Below are positions 18,082 to 25,534 of a stretch of 31,491 nt of DNA, in pieces. The DNA comes from a virus. Each line of letters starts with the position of its first letter. Positions within the stretch are counted from its first letter, which is position 1. The DNA lies in IMG/VR virus record IMGVR_UViG_3300042466_000610, positions 1 through 31,491 of that record, one strand, 5' to 3'. The position numbers and the translations under genes are program-made. Below the pieces are notes generated by a model, which was given only the letters and a program-made list of their open reading frames with translations, had not been told where the DNA came from and did not search any database.

Positions 18082-19317
18082 ATGGCATTAATTAGAGACA
18101 ATAGAGGAGCCCTTTTAGCGAGTAATATAGCTCAATACTTGGCAGGACAATCAAATGTAGCGGGTACTCCTATCGATACAAATGAATTAGTTAGCATTGT
18201 AAACCAATTTTTAGGACAGGGTGAACAGATTAGTTCGGATATAACTACCATTACTAATGGTATTTACAAAAAATTTGGAGCAATTGATAAGGTAACCAAC
18301 AGAACAGAAATTGTAACTTCTGGAATATGGAGTGGTGATGAAGGTTCATTGGCTAATTTTTTCACATCATCAACACAATTGAACTCTGTAAGTGGTAAGT
18401 ATTATTTGGATGTGTATAATGAAAACGCAACATCTTCTTCGGCAGAAGTTCAATTTTCAATTGCGTATGGAGATGTAAACGGAAACGGAGCACCTACATT
18501 ATCACAAGATGATGATTCCAATTTACAAACTACTGCCGTTTACAACCAATTTAAAAATGTATTATTGGATGCAGCTGATGCATATTTTAGTGTTTACACT
18601 GGTTCAACTGCAGGAGGACATGATTTATCATCATTCTATGTACTTAACATTAATAGAGCTAGATATAAAGAAAAATTAGACCCAGGAAATATACAAATTG
18701 CACTATCAGGTTCAGCTGGATATATTTCATTAATTGATGATTCAGGTGGAACTGGTGAAAATGTAACAACTGCTGGTAGAGTTTATAATATGGTTAGTGG
18801 TGCATTGAACATTGGAACATCTTTAACTGCATCAGTAGCACAAGTATCCGATACATATACAAAACAAGGATACGGTTTATTCTATCCTGATATGGGTATT
18901 ATATTATTAAACCCAACCGCACTTTCCGCATCTGTTGGTGGTGAATTATCAGCAGCTGCTGGTTCAACTACATTAAAATATCATCAATCAGGTTCGGTAT
19001 CTGGTTCATTGAAATTGTACGATGCACTAAAAAGAGGTGGTGATTTCCAAGCTCGTAGAACTGAAAATGTTTCTACTTCTCATTATTTTGTAAGAGCAAA
19101 CAATAGAGAATTTAACTTCTCTAACAACCCAACATTCGTAACTGGTTCAGTAGGTGCGTTTGTACAACCGTTGTTCGAAAGAGACCCGCATGTATATATT
19201 ACAACCGTTGGTTTGTATAATGATGCAAACGAATTATTGGCAGTAGCAAAAACTTCTAAACCAATTGCTAAATCATTTGATAAAGAAGTGGCTATAAAAG
19301 TAAAATTAGATTTCTAA
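18082..19317 (+). CDS. Phage structural protein with C-terminal ITTVGLY module (copy 1)
   Basis: This 411-residue protein starts MALIRDNRGALLASNIAQYL. Its middle holds mixed helices and beta segments rich in Gly, Ser and Ala (SGSAGYISLIDDSGGTGEN). The C-terminus has an EFNFSNNPTFVTGS segment followed by YITTVGLYNDANELLAVAK in the last 40 residues (372-411). The same C-terminal module, without gaps, ends the protein at 19402-20586. I know this module from T4-like phages as part of uncharacterised virion proteins. More GC-balanced codons than neighbouring genes, together with a strong downstream terminator, suggest high expression, as for an abundant tail component. A sheath or tube role cannot be shown from sequence. 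Confidence 0.75.
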   Translation: MALIRDNRGALLASNIAQYLAGQSNVAGTPIDTNELVSIVNQFLGQGEQISSDITTITNGIYKKFGAIDKVTNRTEIVTSGIWSGDEGSLANFFTSSTQLNSVSGKYYLDVYNENATSSSAEVQFSIAYGDVNGNGAPTLSQDDDSNLQTTAVYNQFKNVLLDAADAYFSVYTGSTAGGHDLSSFYVLNINRARYKEKLDPGNIQIALSGSAGYISLIDDSGGTGENVTTAGRVYNMVSGALNIGTSLTASVAQVSDTYTKQGYGLFYPDMGIILLNPTALSASVGGELSAAAGSTTLKYHQSGSVSGSLKLYDALKRGGDFQARRTENVSTSHYFVRANNREFNFSNNPTFVTGSVGAFVQPLFERDPHVYITTVGLYNDANELLAVAKTSKPIAKSFDKEVAIKVKLDF

Positions 19318-19326
19318 TAACATATT

Positions 19327-19347
19327 CCTTACGGATGCTACCGAAGG
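19327..19347 (+). other. Small hairpin just before the terminator
   Basis: CCTT at 19327-19330 pairs with AAGG at 19344-19347, and CGG at 19332-19334 pairs with CCG at 19341-19343. There is one bulged A and a six-base loop (ATGCTA). It lies nine bases after the stop of the structural gene and two bases before the terminator stem, giving tandem hairpins at the mRNA 3' end. It could stabilise or process the transcript. Confidence 0.5.
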
Positions 19348-19349
19348 AC

Positions 19350-19378
19350 ACCCCCGTCAGAAATGGTGGGGGTTTTTT
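19350..19378 (+). terminator. Strong rho-independent terminator
   Basis: ACCCCC (19350-19355) pairs with GGGGGT (19368-19373), with a possible extra G-U pair and a ten-base loop, followed by a six-T run (19373-19378). It is the only GC-rich stem-loop of this kind seen in the window. It separates two related structural genes and is followed within eight bases by a new candidate promoter. Confidence 0.92.
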
Positions 19379-19385
19379 ATTTCTT

Positions 19386-19395
19386 TATATTTATA
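19386..19395 (+). promoter_or_regulatory. Candidate phage late promoter motif (TATATTTATA)
   Basis: A full TATATTTATA begins eight bases after the terminator T-run and ends six bases before the ATG at 19402. Transcription would start at or almost at the start codon, implying a leaderless or very short-leader mRNA. Placement between a terminator and the next gene is what a promoter needs. Confidence 0.6.
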
Positions 19396-19401
19396 TGTGA
19401 T

Positions 19402-20586
19402 ATGTTAAAAAGAATACCAAAATCTGATATTAGTATAAGGCCATTTAAGGCGTATAAGGAATGGAGTTTTGATGAAACTTCTAATGAAATAGATTTATTA
19501 GAAGCAAATGAAACTTCATCGGTATTATCTGGATTATATCCACAAAATTCTATATACGGGCAATTAAGAGCTCAATTTTACAATGGTAATGAAGACAATC
19601 CATTTTTAAGATTCGGTGATAAATCATCAGATTATAATGATGAACCATCTACTCGTGATAGATTTTTAAGTGGAAGTGCAAAGGTAATTTCTATTCCACA
19701 AATATATGTTGGAGAAGGTATAAAAAAAGGCTCGGTTATATTAATTGATAACGATGGAACATCTACCTCTTATATAGATGATACACATGGAAATTTAATT
19801 GGAGGACAAAGTGGTGATATTATTACTTTCGGTCAAATTGATGTAGAAAATAGTATTATAAACTTTACAGATTCAGCACTTAATACATATTCCGCTTCAA
19901 TTCAAGGAGAAACTGGTTCTTTTGATATAAATAATGGTACGTTTAACATAATATATAATTCTATTTCACATTCTTTAACAATAATAAATTTTAATATTCA
20001 AACCGGTATTATGGTAGTTGATGATTTACCGTTTATACCAGAAGAATCACAGAATATAAAAATAGGTAACGTATTCTACACACAAGGAATAATAGTGTTA
20101 ACAAGAAATGCAGCATCACTTTTAAATGCAGATTGGGATTTAAATTTTAAATCTACTAAAACAATCTATGAGCATGAATATCTTTTGATTGTTAATGAGG
20201 ATGAATTTAATGTTTCACAAAACCCATCCGCAGTTGTAACAGAAGGTGGTGAGTATACATCATTTGTAGATTCTTCCGGAAATACACACAGAGTTTACTC
20301 TAAACAACCTGTTAAATATATTCGTAAAAAATCTATATTAGAAAATGGAAATACTTTAGATTATCGTTATACATCATCTGTAAGTTCTTCTACTCACTTT
20401 GCAGGATTTGAACACTACGATTTAAGTAGTTCTATTGATTCAACTGGTTCTTTCTTAACACCATTCATTACAACAATTGGTTTATACGATGATAATTGTG
20501 ATTTAGTTGCTGTAGCTAAACTTCCTCAACCAATTAAATCAGAAAAAGATATTCCAGTTAATTTTATTATACGATTTGATACATAA
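19402..20586 (+). CDS. Phage structural protein with C-terminal ITTIGLY module (copy 2)
   Basis: This protein of 394 residues begins MLKRIPKSDISIRPFKAYKE. The frame is open from an upstream ATG at 19363, but that start lies inside the terminator stem-loop and would add an odd hydrophobic leader, so 19402 is chosen. The N-terminal 70 residues are mixed, with YGQLRAQFYNGNEDNPFLRFG; strands and loops follow (ASIQGETGSFDINNGTFNII). Near the C-terminus is a HEYLLIVNEDEFNVSQNPS segment, then FITTIGLYDDNCDLVAVAK within the last 40 residues (355-394). Seventeen of these 40 are identical to the end of the 18082-19317 protein, so both probably dock on the same partner or arose by duplication. Probably a virion protein. 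Confidence 0.75.
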   Translation: MLKRIPKSDISIRPFKAYKEWSFDETSNEIDLLEANETSSVLSGLYPQNSIYGQLRAQFYNGNEDNPFLRFGDKSSDYNDEPSTRDRFLSGSAKVISIPQIYVGEGIKKGSVILIDNDGTSTSYIDDTHGNLIGGQSGDIITFGQIDVENSIINFTDSALNTYSASIQGETGSFDINNGTFNIIYNSISHSLTIINFNIQTGIMVVDDLPFIPEESQNIKIGNVFYTQGIIVLTRNAASLLNADWDLNFKSTKTIYEHEYLLIVNEDEFNVSQNPSAVVTEGGEYTSFVDSSGNTHRVYSKQPVKYIRKKSILENGNTLDYRYTSSVSSSTHFAGFEHYDLSSSIDSTGSFLTPFITTIGLYDDNCDLVAVAKLPQPIKSEKDIPVNFIIRFDT

Positions 20587-20589
20587 TCT

Positions 20590-20599
20590 TATATTTATA
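20590..20599 (+). promoter_or_regulatory. Candidate phage late promoter motif (TATATTTATA)
   Basis: A full TATATTTATA lies in the 30-base gap and ends 17 bases before the ATG at 20617. The leader TTAAAACACAAAACAA is A-rich with no Shine-Dalgarno sequence. Confidence 0.55.
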
Positions 20600-20616
20600 C
20601 TTAAAACACAAAACAA

Positions 20617-20826
20617 ATGGCAACATTAGAAGAATTATACAAAACCCAACAATCAGCATTAGGTGTTGACAAAATTTCATTTGAAGCTGGAAAGGCTGCG
20701 AATACTCCATATAGTACAAATGATTTGAAAAAAGCAGATGAGCAAGTGTTAACTGCTGCAAAATTTAAATCAGGCAGAGGTGGTGAAAAGAACTTTGCAA
20801 AGTATTCGGATTCAGTAAAACGATAA
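20617..20826 (+). CDS. Small hypothetical protein, 69 residues
   Basis: The protein MATLEELYKTQQSALGVDKI... is not recognised. It is hydrophilic, with N- and C-terminal helices and a glycine-rich FKSGRGGEKNFAKYSD stretch near the end (about residues 49-64). It follows a candidate late promoter closely and lies six bases before the endonuclease I-like gene. It may be a small virion or DNA-associated protein. The real reading frame is supported by gene packing and by a start placed just after the promoter motif. Confidence 0.65.
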   Translation: MATLEELYKTQQSALGVDKISFEAGKAANTPYSTNDLKKADEQVLTAAKFKSGRGGEKNFAKYSDSVKR

Positions 20827-20832
20827 TTTTTA

Positions 20833-21237
20833 ATGGCTAAAAAAGTTATAAAAAAGTCTAAAAGTTGGGTTGGCAGAAAGCACGGATTCAAATCTGGTCT
20901 TGAAGAAACTATTTCAAGTCAAATTAAAGGAAAGGGTATTGATGTTAAATATGAATCCGAAAAGATTCCTTATATCGTACCCGCTTCAAACCATACCTAC
21001 AATCCTGATTTTAAATTACCTAACGGTATTTTTGTAGAAACTAAAGGTAGATTTGTTGCAGCAGATAGGAAAAAACATCTATTAGTTAAGGCTCAAAATC
21101 CACATTTGGATATAAGATTTGTATTTTCTAACTCTAACAACAAAATCACAAAAAACTCTAAAACTACATACGCAGATTGGTGTGTAAAAAATGGGTACAA
21201 ATACGCAGATAAAATCATTCCAGAAGATTGGTTTTAA
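20833..21237 (+). CDS. T7 endonuclease I-type Holliday junction resolvase
   Basis: This 134-residue protein aligns by eye along most of its length with T7 endonuclease I (149 residues). The catalytic set is intact: SGLEE with Glu24, then PASNHTYNPDFKLPNGIFVETKG with Asp59, Glu69 and Lys71, equivalent to T7 Glu20, Asp55, Glu65 and Lys67. Conserved flanking segments DRKKHLL, LDIRFVFS and ADKIIPEDW are also present. The enzyme cuts four-way and other branched DNA; in T7 it resolves junctions before packaging and degrades host DNA. T4 uses the unrelated endonuclease VII (gp49) for this step, so this phage pairs a T4-like tail with a T7-type resolvase. It is followed by a 40-base gap and the primase. 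Confidence 0.96.
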   Translation: MAKKVIKKSKSWVGRKHGFKSGLEETISSQIKGKGIDVKYESEKIPYIVPASNHTYNPDFKLPNGIFVETKGRFVAADRKKHLLVKAQNPHLDIRFVFSNSNNKITKNSKTTYADWCVKNGYKYADKIIPEDWF

Positions 21238-21242
21238 AAGAC

Positions 21243-21273
21243 TTGGAAATATAAAATATTTATACTATCTTTG
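21243..21273 (+). promoter_or_regulatory. Bacteroidota housekeeping-type promoter (TTG - 20 bp - TATCTTTG)
   Basis: TATCTTTG (21266-21273) fits the Bacteroidota -7 consensus TAnnTTTG exactly. A TTG lies at 21243-21245 with 20 bases between, matching the -33 element and its usual spacing. It precedes the primase and SbcD-SbcC genes, which fits early or middle expression by host sigma factor. The predicted start site falls close to the GTG at 21278, so the mRNA would be almost leaderless. Confidence 0.6.
21256..21264 (+). promoter_or_regulatory. Candidate phage late promoter motif (ATATTTATA)
   Basis: ATATTTATA lies inside the spacer of the host-type promoter and ends 13 bases before the GTG at 21278. 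Together the two elements could let this operon be read both early (host sigma) and late (phage sigma). Confidence 0.45.
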
Positions 21274-21277
21274 ATTT

Positions 21278-22219
21278 GTGTTGAATCAAACTGATAAAAA
21301 TCTCGTTACAGCCACACTATCAAATGTGTTGGGTACATACAATTATTTGAAAGGTAATGAACTGGCCTTTTATTGTCCTTTTTGTAACCACCATAAACCC
21401 AAATTACAAGTAAATACCGAAACTCAAAAATGGCATTGTTGGACTTGTAATAGTGGTGGTAAAAAGCTAACATCTTTACTTCGTAAATTGGATGTGGATA
21501 GAAAAACCATATCAATAATTAGAGAAATATACGGAGATAGTAATTGGACACCACAACAAGAAGATGCCGAAACTCGAGTATTTATACAACTCCCAAAAGA
21601 ATTTATTTCATTAGCAGAAGAACCAAAAGGATTCAATCCAGAATATAAACATGCTATGTTCTATCTTTCCCAAAGAGGAATTGGTATGAAGGAAATTGTT
21701 AAGTACAATATTGGCTATTGTAAAGATGGATTGTATAGTAGAAGAATAATTATACCATCTTATAGTTTAGAAGGTTCACTAAACTATTTTGTTTCTCGTT
21801 CTTATTATCCAGATGAGAAGATGAAATATAAAAACCCACCAATTAGTAAAAATATAATTTGTTTAGAATCACAGATAAATTGGAATGAGCCAATTATATT
21901 ATGTGAAGGTGTATTTGATGCAATTACAATTAAAAGAAATGCAATTCCACTTTTAGGTAAGTTTCCATCAAAAACATTAGTTGAAAAAATCTTTATGAGT
22001 GGAGTAAGCAACATTATTATATCATTAGATAACGATGCAATGACTGACGCATTAAAAGCTGCAGAATACTTTAGAAAAAATGGGATTCAAGTTAAAATGA
22101 TGTATTTGAAAGATAAAGATGCCGCAGATATGGGGTATGAAAAATTCTACGAAGAACTAAATAAAACTAAAGAATTTACTTCGGAAGAATTACTATTAAA
22201 TAAAATAAATAGTTTATGA
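21278..22219 (+). CDS. DnaG-type DNA primase (zinc-binding and TOPRIM domains)
   Basis: This 313-residue protein makes RNA primers for lagging-strand synthesis. Its N-terminal zinc ribbon has C33-P-F-C36 and C54-W-T-C57. A DnaG-like core RRIIIPSYSLEGSLNYFVSR lies at about 155-174. A TOPRIM domain has ILCEGVFDA with metal-binding Glu210, and ISLDNDA with Asp251 and Asp253. It is shorter than bacterial DnaG and lacks the helicase-binding C-terminal domain, like other phage primases. No ATG is available before the zinc motif; GTG at 21278 is the natural start, although TTG at 21281 is possible. A host-type promoter lies directly upstream. The stop overlaps the start of the SbcD-SbcC gene (ATGA). 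No replicative helicase gene lies in the window. Confidence 0.92.
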   Translation: MLNQTDKNLVTATLSNVLGTYNYLKGNELAFYCPFCNHHKPKLQVNTETQKWHCWTCNSGGKKLTSLLRKLDVDRKTISIIREIYGDSNWTPQQEDAETRVFIQLPKEFISLAEEPKGFNPEYKHAMFYLSQRGIGMKEIVKYNIGYCKDGLYSRRIIIPSYSLEGSLNYFVSRSYYPDEKMKYKNPPISKNIICLESQINWNEPIILCEGVFDAITIKRNAIPLLGKFPSKTLVEKIFMSGVSNIIISLDNDAMTDALKAAEYFRKNGIQVKMMYLKDKDAADMGYEKFYEELNKTKEFTSEELLLNKINSL

Positions 22220-25200
22220 GTAGATTAAAAAAGATTTATCATATTGCAGATATACACATCCGTAATGTGAAAAGACACAATGAGTATCGGCAAGTGTTTG
22301 AAAAGATGTTTGAAGAGATTCGTAAAAGAGGTACGGAAGATTCAATAATTTATTTGGCAGGAGATATTGCTCATGCTAAATTAGAATTATCTCCTGAATT
22401 GGTTAGAGAGATTAGTTGGTTATTTACGGAATGTTCTAAACATTGTGAAACAATTCTTATTACAGGTAATCACGATTGTAATATGAATAACTCTGACAGA
22501 TTAGATGTTCTTACTCCAATTGTAGAGGCACTAAACTTACCAAACTTTACATATCTCAAAGATACTCAAGTGTATGCAATTGGTGGGATAGATTTTGGAG
22601 TATTTAGTATTTTTGATAGAAAAGAAAATTGGCCAAAAGGAAATACATTATCTTCTAATAAAAAGATTGCTCTATTTCACGGACCAGTGGATAACTCTCA
22701 AACGGATATTGGATATACAGTTTCATCTCGTCATTTCACAACCGAAATGTTTGATGGATACGATTTAGCTCTATTAGGTGATATTCATAAAAGACAAACT
22801 ATGATTTCACCAAGTGGATGTAAGATAGTTTATGCGGGTTCATTGATTCAACAAAACTTCGGTGAAACGCTGGATAAGCACGGATTCCTTGTTTGGGATT
22901 TAGATAGTATGAAATACGAAGAAGTTGATATTCAAAATGATTATGGATATTATACTATGGATGTTGATAATGGTAAAGTTCCTATTGTAACGGATATGCC
23001 AAAAAAACCTCGTTTAAGAGTTCGTTTATCTAATACCGATTCTGCCGATACTAAAAGAGTAATGGCTGAAATTAAGATGAGATATGGTATTGAAGATTTC
23101 ACAATTATCAGAACCGATTCTCTTTCTAAATCTAAAACAGGTGATAGATTAAACAAATTAGACTTTGAAGATATTTCGGATATCAATTATCAAAACTCAC
23201 TTATAAATGAGTATATTGAAAGAATGATGCCATTTGTAGTTCCTGAAGATTTAAAGGGGTTAGAACTCATTAATAGAGATATAAATAGTAGAATAGTTCA
23301 AGATGATATCCAACGTAATATACAGTGGAAACCAATTCGTTTTGAATTTTCAAATATGTTTAGTTATGGTGAGAGTAATAAAATCGATTTCACAAAATTA
23401 AACGGATTAGTTGGATTATTTGCTCCAAATGCAGCAGGTAAATCTTCATTATTTGATGCAGTATCATTTTGTTTATATGATAAAAGTAGTAGAGCATTTA
23501 AAGCATCCAACATTTTAAATAATCGTAAAACGGAATTTGATTGTACATTATATTTTCAAATAGATGGAGTAGATTATGGTATTCAGAGAACTGCTAAAAC
23601 GATTAACAAAGGTAAAAATGTAAAAGTAGATGTTCAATTTTGGAGACAAGATGGTGATACTAAAACTTCATTAAATGGAACCGAACGAAGAGATACAAAT
23701 CAAATTATTGAACAATATGTTGGAAAATATGAAGATTTTGTACTAACTGCACTATCACTACAAGGTAATAACGCACTATTCATTGATAAATCACAATCAG
23801 AAAGGAAAGACCTTCTTGCTCAATTTATGGGTTTAACTATTTTTGATAAATTATATGATACTGCAACCGAAGATATCAGAGAAGTTTCAGTATTGATTAA
23901 AAATTTTAAGAAAACAGATTTTACAACCGAACTTGCCGAAAAAGGTAAGGAATTAATTGAAAAAAAATCACAATTGAAATCATTAGAAACATTACTAAAC
24001 AATAAAAATATAGAAGTAACTGATTTGAATGATAAAATTGTTGGATTAAGCAGAGAATTAACTCCTATAGATTCTAATTTAGATTTGCCAAAGTTAGAAT
24101 TAAATAAAACGAATTTAAAAACTCAAATAGAAAATTTATCTAAAGAATACAATACGAAAGAAAATAAAATTATAGAATGTAGTACAATTCTAACCGAAGT
24201 TTCACATTCTTTGGTAAACAATAAAACTTTTAAAGTAGAAGAAGTTGATGTTGATATCGAAAATGTCTACTCAAAGTATATTAGTATTAAAAATGAAGTT
24301 TCAGAAGCAGAAAATTCTTATCAAAAACTAAAATATATAGAACAAACATTGAATGAAAAGATTTTACATTTAGAAGAACATAAATATGACCCTAATTGTG
24401 AATTTTGTTGTGATAATGTGTTTGTAAAAGATGCAATTAACGCAAAAGATGAGTTAATAATTTTAAAAAATAAATTAAATAACTCTAAAAATAATGTTGA
24501 TTCTATTCAATTTAAATTAAATACGTTAAATGGTGTAGATACACAATATAGTGAGTATAATGAATTAAAAAACACATATTCTAAAAGTAAAATTGTTTTA
24601 GAAAAAACAGAAGTTGAACTAGATGCTTTAAAAACTAAAGAACAATTATTAGAAAACCAATTAAATACTATTAATGAAAATATAAATAAGTATTATGAAA
24701 ATGAAGATACAATTTCTAAAAATAAACAAATAGAAACTGAAATTTCTGAATTAAATAAAACAAAAAATAATATTGGAAATGAAATTAGTAAATTAAATAA
24801 AGATATAACACATTTAAATGGTTCTATTTCATCCATATCTTCGTTTATAGAGGACATAAAACAAAAGATGAATGATGTTAAGGTATTGGAAGAAAAGAAC
24901 CGCCTGTACACCTATTATTTGGACGCAGTGAAGAGAGACGGAATACCTTATGAATTAATTTCAAAGGCGTTACCTGTAATTGAAAATGAAGTAAACAATA
25001 TCCTTGCTCAAGTAGTTGATTTTGGAATTACAATGGAGATGGATGGTAAATCAATTAATGCTAAAATTGTTTATGATGACCAGGAGTGGGGGTTAGAAAT
25101 GTGTAGTGGTATGGAAAAATTTGTAAGTGGATTGGCTATTAGAGTAGCACTTATTAATGTATGTAACTTACCTCGTCCAAACTTTTTAGTAATAGATGAA

Positions 25201-25374
25201 GGATTTGGTACATTGGATTCGGATAACTTATCATCCCTATTTATGATGATGCAGTATCTTAAAACTCAATTTGATTTTATATGGATAATTTCACATTTAG
25301 AACAAATGAGAGATATAGTAGATGGATTAATAGAAATTAAAAAAGTAGATGGGTTTAGTAAGATTGACTTTTAA
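22216..25374 (+). CDS. SbcD-SbcC (gp47-gp46, Mre11-Rad50) natural fusion
   Basis: This 1052-residue protein joins two enzymes usually encoded separately. Residues 1-345 are a calcineurin-like nuclease: D12-I-H14, G-D50, GNHD (84-87), H155-G-P, and GDIH (188-191). Residues 371-1052 are an SMC-like ATPase. It has a P-loop APNAAGKSS (403-411), Q-loop Gln516, two coiled-coil arms, and a zinc hook C728-E-F-C731 at the apex. It also has a signature-like CSGMEKF (963-969), Walker B FLVIDEGFG (990-998) with Asp994-Glu995, D-loop Asp1001 and switch His1027. The complex processes DNA ends in recombination-dependent replication and degrades host DNA in T4. The P-loop first Gly is Ala403 and the loop Gly is Ala406, unlike the common GxNGxGKS. 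It starts on the primase stop and overlaps the convergent small gene by 20 bases. Confidence 0.95.
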   Translation: MSRLKKIYHIADIHIRNVKRHNEYRQVFEKMFEEIRKRGTEDSIIYLAGDIAHAKLELSPELVREISWLFTECSKHCETILITGNHDCNMNNSDRLDVLTPIVEALNLPNFTYLKDTQVYAIGGIDFGVFSIFDRKENWPKGNTLSSNKKIALFHGPVDNSQTDIGYTVSSRHFTTEMFDGYDLALLGDIHKRQTMISPSGCKIVYAGSLIQQNFGETLDKHGFLVWDLDSMKYEEVDIQNDYGYYTMDVDNGKVPIVTDMPKKPRLRVRLSNTDSADTKRVMAEIKMRYGIEDFTIIRTDSLSKSKTGDRLNKLDFEDISDINYQNSLINEYIERMMPFVVPEDLKGLELINRDINSRIVQDDIQRNIQWKPIRFEFSNMFSYGESNKIDFTKLNGLVGLFAPNAAGKSSLFDAVSFCLYDKSSRAFKASNILNNRKTEFDCTLYFQIDGVDYGIQRTAKTINKGKNVKVDVQFWRQDGDTKTSLNGTERRDTNQIIEQYVGKYEDFVLTALSLQGNNALFIDKSQSERKDLLAQFMGLTIFDKLYDTATEDIREVSVLIKNFKKTDFTTELAEKGKELIEKKSQLKSLETLLNNKNIEVTDLNDKIVGLSRELTPIDSNLDLPKLELNKTNLKTQIENLSKEYNTKENKIIECSTILTEVSHSLVNNKTFKVEEVDVDIENVYSKYISIKNEVSEAENSYQKLKYIEQTLNEKILHLEEHKYDPNCEFCCDNVFVKDAINAKDELIILKNKLNNSKNNVDSIQFKLNTLNGVDTQYSEYNELKNTYSKSKIVLEKTEVELDALKTKEQLLENQLNTINENINKYYENEDTISKNKQIETEISELNKTKNNIGNEISKLNKDITHLNGSISSISSFIEDIKQKMNDVKVLEEKNRLYTYYLDAVKRDGIPYELISKALPVIENEVNNILAQVVDFGITMEMDGKSINAKIVYDDQEWGLEMCSGMEKFVSGLAIRVALINVCNLPRPNFLVIDEGFGTLDSDNLSSLFMMMQYLKTQFDFIWIISHLEQMRDIVDGLIEIKKVDGFSKIDF

Positions 25375-25534
25375 TTTTATCGGCTTTCAACACACCGTTT
25401 TGAACTTTGGGAACACCAATATGTTTCTTAATTAAGTTTTCAACCAAACTACCCATCTTAAACCCATGTTCTTCACAATAATTTTTGAGAAGTTCGTGGG
25501 TTTCTTTTTTTATTTGTAACATTGCGTATTTCAT
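25355..25534 (-). CDS. Small ribbon-helix-helix-like protein, 59 residues
   Basis: The ATG at 25534-25532 (minus strand) opens a 59-codon frame ending with TAA at 25357-25355. The protein begins MKYAMLQIKKETHELLKNYC, then EEHGFKMGSLVENLIKKHIG. This is a strand followed by two helices, a layout typical of MetJ/Arc-type DNA-binding proteins and of the small 'KETHE.LK.yc' proteins common in phages. After residue 40 the tail is short and basic. Its start overlaps the stop of the SGNH gene (ATGA), so both form one minus-strand operon. The last 20 bases run antisense into the end of the SbcD-SbcC gene. A regulatory role, possibly over its own operon, is inferred. Confidence 0.72.
   Translation of the reverse strand: MKYAMLQIKKETHELLKNYCEEHGFKMGSLVENLIKKHIGVPKVQNGVLKADKIKSQSY

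Noticed and set aside
19363-19401. Upstream ATG extending the 394-residue protein by 13 residues
   Set aside because: That ATG lies in the loop and 3' arm of the terminator and upstream of the promoter motif; the extra residues are a hydrophobic stretch unlike the family. The ATG at 19402 fits better.
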